From Pseudomonadota bacterium (GTDB lineage Bacteria > Pseudomonadota > Alphaproteobacteria > Caulobacterales > Caulobacteraceae), in contig JAKAZA010000016.1 of NCBI GenBank assembly GCA_021816155.1, forward strand, positions 1-43,027: a stretch of DNA of 43,027 nt, in the 5' to 3' direction. The notes under the pieces were generated by a model, which was not told the origin of the DNA, did not search any database, and saw only the letters and a list, made by a program, of their open reading frames with translations. Positions 40,115 to 43,027 of this stretch are shown here, in pieces (positions within the stretch are counted from its first letter, which is position 1; every line of letters starts with the position of its first letter). The translations under genes were made by a program, and so were the position numbers.

Positions 40115-40978
40115 ATGCGACGCGCCCTCGCCCTCACCGCGCTGATCGCGCTGGCCGGGCCGGCCGAAGGGCAGAGCCTCGAGCAGCGGCGTCAGACGCT
40201 CGCGGCGATTGCGGCCCAGGAAAGCGCTCTCACCCAGAAGCTCGGCGCCGAGCGCAACGCCCTGGCGAGGCTCGTGGGGGCGCTCGAAATGTTCAGCCGC
40301 GATCCGCCTCCGCCCCTGCTCGTTAGCCCCGTCGACGCCCGCGACGCGGTGCGCGCGATGATCCTCGCCAAGGTGATCGCGCCCGAACTCGCCCGGCGGG
40401 CCAGGACGCTGGAAGCGGAGGCTGCGCGCCTGGCGCTGCTTCGGCGCGAGGTCGCGCAGGCGAGCGGCGCGCTCTTCGCCGCCGAGAGCGCGCTCGCCGA
40501 CCGGCAGGGTCGGCTCGATGCGGTGACTCGGGACGTCGATCTGCTGACGCCGCCCTCCGCCCGGGTCGCTGCGGTCTCGTCGGGCGCCGGCGGACCCCCG
40601 ATCTCGCTGGTCCAGCCCGCATCCGGCCGCCTTGCGACGCGCTTCGGGGGAAGGCTGGCGAGCGGCCTCGCCGCGGAAGGCGTCGCGTGGCGCACGGCGC
40701 CAGGCGCCCGTGTGGTGAGCCCGGCCGCGGCCGTCGTGGCGTATGCTGGGCGTTTGAACGGTTGGGGCGAGGTGGTCATCTTGCGCGCGGGCGGCGGATG
40801 CCACATGGTGCTCGCCGGATTGGGCAAGGTGACGGTGACCGAGGGGCAATCGGTCGCGGCTGCCTTTCCTGTCGGCGCCATGCCGGGTGATGGACAAACG
40901 CCGCCCGAGCTTTATCTCGAAGTGCGGATGGCGGACGGTCCTATCGACCCGGCGCGGCTGATGGCGGGTGGGCGTTGA
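40115..40978 (+). CDS. EnvC-like murein hydrolase activator (degenerate LytM)
   Basis: Periplasmic activator of cell-wall amidases, 287 residues. The ATG at 40115 starts a Sec signal peptide (ALALTALIALAG, cleaved near residue 20). A coiled coil (about 22-155) precedes a LytM/M23 domain from about residue 185. The zinc ligands expected in M23 peptidases are absent: the HxxxD region reads RLASGLAAEG and the final HxH reads LYLEV. This loss is typical of EnvC. A TTG at 40076, coupled to the rlmH stop (TTGA), is an alternative start and keeps the signal sequence. ctpA follows after 62 bases. Confidence 0.85.
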   Translation: MRRALALTALIALAGPAEGQSLEQRRQTLAAIAAQESALTQKLGAERNALARLVGALEMFSRDPPPPLLVSPVDARDAVRAMILAKVIAPELARRARTLEAEAARLALLRREVAQASGALFAAESALADRQGRLDAVTRDVDLLTPPSARVAAVSSGAGGPPISLVQPASGRLATRFGGRLASGLAAEGVAWRTAPGARVVSPAAAVVAYAGRLNGWGEVVILRAGGGCHMVLAGLGKVTVTEGQSVAAAFPVGAMPGDGQTPPELYLEVRMADGPIDPARLMAGGR

Positions 40979-41040
40979 ACGATTGTCAAGGCGGCGCGCC
41001 CTAAGCCGGCGCGGCTCGCGAAGGAGTAGACCAGGGCCCA

Positions 41041-42486
41041 ATGCGCAAGACGCTGCTGATCGCCGCATCCGCCTTCGTGCTCGGCGCCGGGACGATGGCC
41101 TACATTGGCCAAACGGCCCGTGCGACGACTGAGGTCAAGTCCGACGACTACCACATGCTGGAGCTGTTCGGCGACGTGCTGACCGAGGTTGACCGTCAGT
41201 ACGTGACGCCGGTCAACAACAAGAAGCTGATCCAGGCGGCGATGTCGGGGATGCTGACGTCGCTCGATCCGCATTCCGACTATCTGTCGCCGGAAGCCTA
41301 CAACGACCTGCAGGATCAGACGCGCGGCGAATACGGCGGCCTGGGGATCGAGATCCAGAGCGACGACGGCGCCATCAAGGTGGTCTCGCCGATCGACGGC
41401 ACGCCGGCCGCGCGGGCCGGCATCCAGCCCGGCGACTATATCCTCGCCGTCAACGGGCAGAACATCCTGGGCCTCTCGGTCGACGACGCCGTGCGCCAGA
41501 TGCGCGGCAAGCCGGGCGAGCCTGTGACGCTGACCATCGGCCGCCAGGGTGTCCAGCCGTTCGACGTGAAGCTGGTGCGCGAGATAATCCAGCCGAAATC
41601 GGTGACCTATCGGATGGTGGGCGACTACGGCTACGTGCGGCTGTCCAGCTTCAACGAGAAGGCCACGGAGGAGACGCTCGCGGCGATCAACGCGCTGAAG
41701 GCGAAGGACCCGCACATGAAGGGCCTCGTCCTCGACCTGCGCAACAATCCGGGCGGATTGCTGGACCAGGCCGTCGGAGTCGCCAGCCTCTTCCTCAATG
41801 GCGGCGAGGTCGTGTCCCAGCGCGGCCGCGATCCACAGGACGTCGAGACCTACGACGCGAAAGGCCACGACGTGCTGAACGGGTTGCCGATGGTCGTGCT
41901 GATCAACTCAGGCACCGCGTCGGCCTCCGAGATCGTGTCCGGCGCGCTTCAGGACAGGCACCGCGCCGCGATCGTGGGCGTGACCAGTTTCGGCAAGGGC
42001 TCGGTGCAGACCGTGATTCCGCTGCGCGGCGGCCTCGACGGCGCGGTGAAGCTGACGACCGCGCGCTACTACACGCCCTCCGGCCGATCCATCCAGCGCA
42101 CCGGAATCCAGCCCGACTTAGAGGTCGCCGAGACCCGGCAAGAGGCCCAGCAGATCGCCGACAAGGCGTTCGAGTTCACGGAGGCGTCGTTCCGCAACGC
42201 GCTCGCCGCCCCGGAAGAGCAGACCCAGCCGACGCCGCATGTGCCGGCCGAAGCGCCGCCGCCCGGCTTCGATGAGAAGAAGGGCGACTTCCAGCTGACT
42301 CGCGCGATCGACGTGCTGAAGTACGGATCGGTCGCTGCGACGCCCAAGCTGCCGTCTCCGACGGCGACGCTTGCCCAGGTCGCCGGTCATCTCGCCCCGA
42401 CAGACGGCGCCGCGCCCGCGGCGACGCCGTCCAAGCCAACGGCGTCCAAGCCGACGCCGCCCAAAGCGGCGCCGTCCAAGCCTTAG
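41041..42486 (+). CDS. ctpA: Carboxyl-terminal processing protease (S41 family)
   Basis: Periplasmic serine protease of 481 residues that trims or degrades envelope proteins. A signal peptide or anchor (about 3-28) is followed by a helical region, a PDZ domain (about 95-180) and the protease core with serine in TASASEIVSGAL (292-303) and lysine in FGKGSVQT near residue 318, a Ser-Lys pair. The last 60 residues are Ala/Pro/Thr/Lys-rich, with short repeats of SKP and PKA type. GGAG lies upstream of the ATG. The pairing with an EnvC-like activator is conserved in alphaproteobacteria and suggests joint control of the wall. Confidence 0.94.
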   Translation: MRKTLLIAASAFVLGAGTMAYIGQTARATTEVKSDDYHMLELFGDVLTEVDRQYVTPVNNKKLIQAAMSGMLTSLDPHSDYLSPEAYNDLQDQTRGEYGGLGIEIQSDDGAIKVVSPIDGTPAARAGIQPGDYILAVNGQNILGLSVDDAVRQMRGKPGEPVTLTIGRQGVQPFDVKLVREIIQPKSVTYRMVGDYGYVRLSSFNEKATEETLAAINALKAKDPHMKGLVLDLRNNPGGLLDQAVGVASLFLNGGEVVSQRGRDPQDVETYDAKGHDVLNGLPMVVLINSGTASASEIVSGALQDRHRAAIVGVTSFGKGSVQTVIPLRGGLDGAVKLTTARYYTPSGRSIQRTGIQPDLEVAETRQEAQQIADKAFEFTEASFRNALAAPEEQTQPTPHVPAEAPPPGFDEKKGDFQLTRAIDVLKYGSVAATPKLPSPTATLAQVAGHLAPTDGAAPAATPSKPTASKPTPPKAAPSKP

Positions 42487-42552
42487 GCCAATCGGTCGCA
42501 GCGCGGCCTTTCGGCTTCATTAACCATCTGAGGCGACGCTGCGGGCTGACCG

Positions 42553-43027
42553 ATGCCGCCCGTTCGCACCTTCGCCAAGCCACGGCCAACGCCGACCGCC
42601 GAGCCCGCGCGGACGTCGCCGTTCGGCCTGCTGAGCACGCCCGTGGTCGGCGCGGTCACCGCCGCCGGCTTCCTCCTGGCCTGCGCCGCGCTGCTTGTTT
42701 CGCTTACCGGCAACCCCCGTGCAGGCGCACCCGTGGTGCGCCTGTCGCTGGCCCGCATCGCCGACAACGGCGCGCCGCCAGGCTGGCGCCAGGCGCTGCC
42801 GTCCGAGAGCGCCGCTGAGGCCCCGTTCGCCGCCGCGACCGTCCAGTTGTCCGCTGCGGCCGACCCGCCGGCGACGCAGCCCGATCCGAGCGGCGAAGCC
42901 ATCATCACCATCCCCAGCGACGGACAGGTCGACGGCGTTCCGGCTCAGGTCGCGCAAGGCCTGCCGCAGGCGCCCGTCGCCGGCCTGTTTGCGCCTGGGC
43001 CGAACGGTCCGCTGCCCGTGATCGCGG
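42553..43027 (+). CDS. Divergent polysaccharide deacetylase family protein (3' end cut)
   Basis: The frame is open from ATG 42553 to the end of the window, about 158 codons. One membrane anchor lies at about residues 31-51, after a Pro/Arg-rich cytoplasmic start, followed by a disordered Ala/Pro-rich linker. The end of the visible part, APVAGLFAPGPNGPLPVIA, closely matches the entry to the divergent polysaccharide deacetylase (YibQ/DUF610) family, whose catalytic domain would lie beyond the edge. The order envC-like, ctpA, deacetylase is common in alphaproteobacteria. A TTAACC half-site at 42520-42525 lies upstream. Confidence 0.75.
   Translation, partial: MPPVRTFAKPRPTPTAEPARTSPFGLLSTPVVGAVTAAGFLLACAALLVSLTGNPRAGAPVVRLSLARIADNGAPPGWRQALPSESAAEAPFAAATVQLSAAADPPATQPDPSGEAIITIPSDGQVDGVPAQVAQGLPQAPVAGLFAPGPNGPLPVIA

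Noticed and set aside
42509-42525. TTTC-N7-TTAACC as a CtrA box before the deacetylase gene
   Set aside because: Only the right half matches the consensus; two mismatches on the left make it too weak to call.

Overview
The window is a gene-dense, high-G+C chromosomal segment from an alphaproteobacterium, almost certainly Caulobacterales (Caulobacteraceae, Caulobacter/Phenylobacterium-like). The best single marker is DivL, a 770-residue PAS-containing histidine-kinase homologue with tyrosine (Tyr551) in place of the phospho-accepting histidine, a known signature of that order. Alphaproteobacterial gene orders (miaB-phoH-ybeY-corC-lnt-xre...trmB; nadD-rsfS-rlmH-envC-like-ctpA-polysaccharide deacetylase), a CtrA-like box before ftsK and GANTC sites at the divL start agree with it. 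I see no phage, insertion sequence, CRISPR array, tRNA or rRNA, and no stretch over 300 bases without a gene or RNA.

Layout. 1-5392 (+): cysK (cut by the window edge), a solitary vsr, ftsK, lolA, an unannotated small-RNA candidate with its own promoter and terminator, and xthA. 5459-10165 (-): the 4.5S SRP RNA gene ffs, then dnaX, ybaB, recR, rmuC and def, nearly all tightly packed. 10230-14811: nudC; pheA-kdsB; a membrane-anchored cytochrome c; a ferritin-like protein; a four-helix membrane protein. 14828-17249: a MerR regulator with a LiuR-like operator and an acyl-CoA dehydrogenase whose start lies just after a strong hairpin. 17254-24081: an accessory catabolic block (PhyH-type dioxygenase, atypical histidine phosphatase, zeta-class GST isomerase, FAH-family hydrolase, divergent class III CoA-transferase, MFS transporter, NADPH reductase).

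24137-30601 (+): tRNA modification, RNA quality control and envelope lipoprotein maturation (miaB, phoH, ybeY, corC, lnt, an XRE regulator, trmB). 30610-31619 (-): a zincin-fold protein and an unknown protein. 31697-34009 (+): divL. 34047-38321 (-): a ferredoxin and its reductase, sdhB without sdhA, a probable ETF-beta lysine methyltransferase, a 44-codon small gene and a fatty-acid desaturase. 38448-43027 (+): nadD, rsfS (apparently lacking a standard start codon), rlmH, an EnvC-like factor, ctpA and the 5' part of a divergent polysaccharide deacetylase gene.

The content is mostly housekeeping: replication (DnaX), chromosome segregation and division (FtsK, DivL, EnvC-like), translation (ffs, MiaB, TrmB, YbeY, RsfS, RlmH, Def) and envelope (LolA, Lnt, KdsB). 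The least explained parts are the small RNA at about 4450-4570, the hairpin over the acyl-CoA dehydrogenase start, the coupled 44-aa gene, the rsfS start and the catabolic block. I found no convincing new defence or mobile system.
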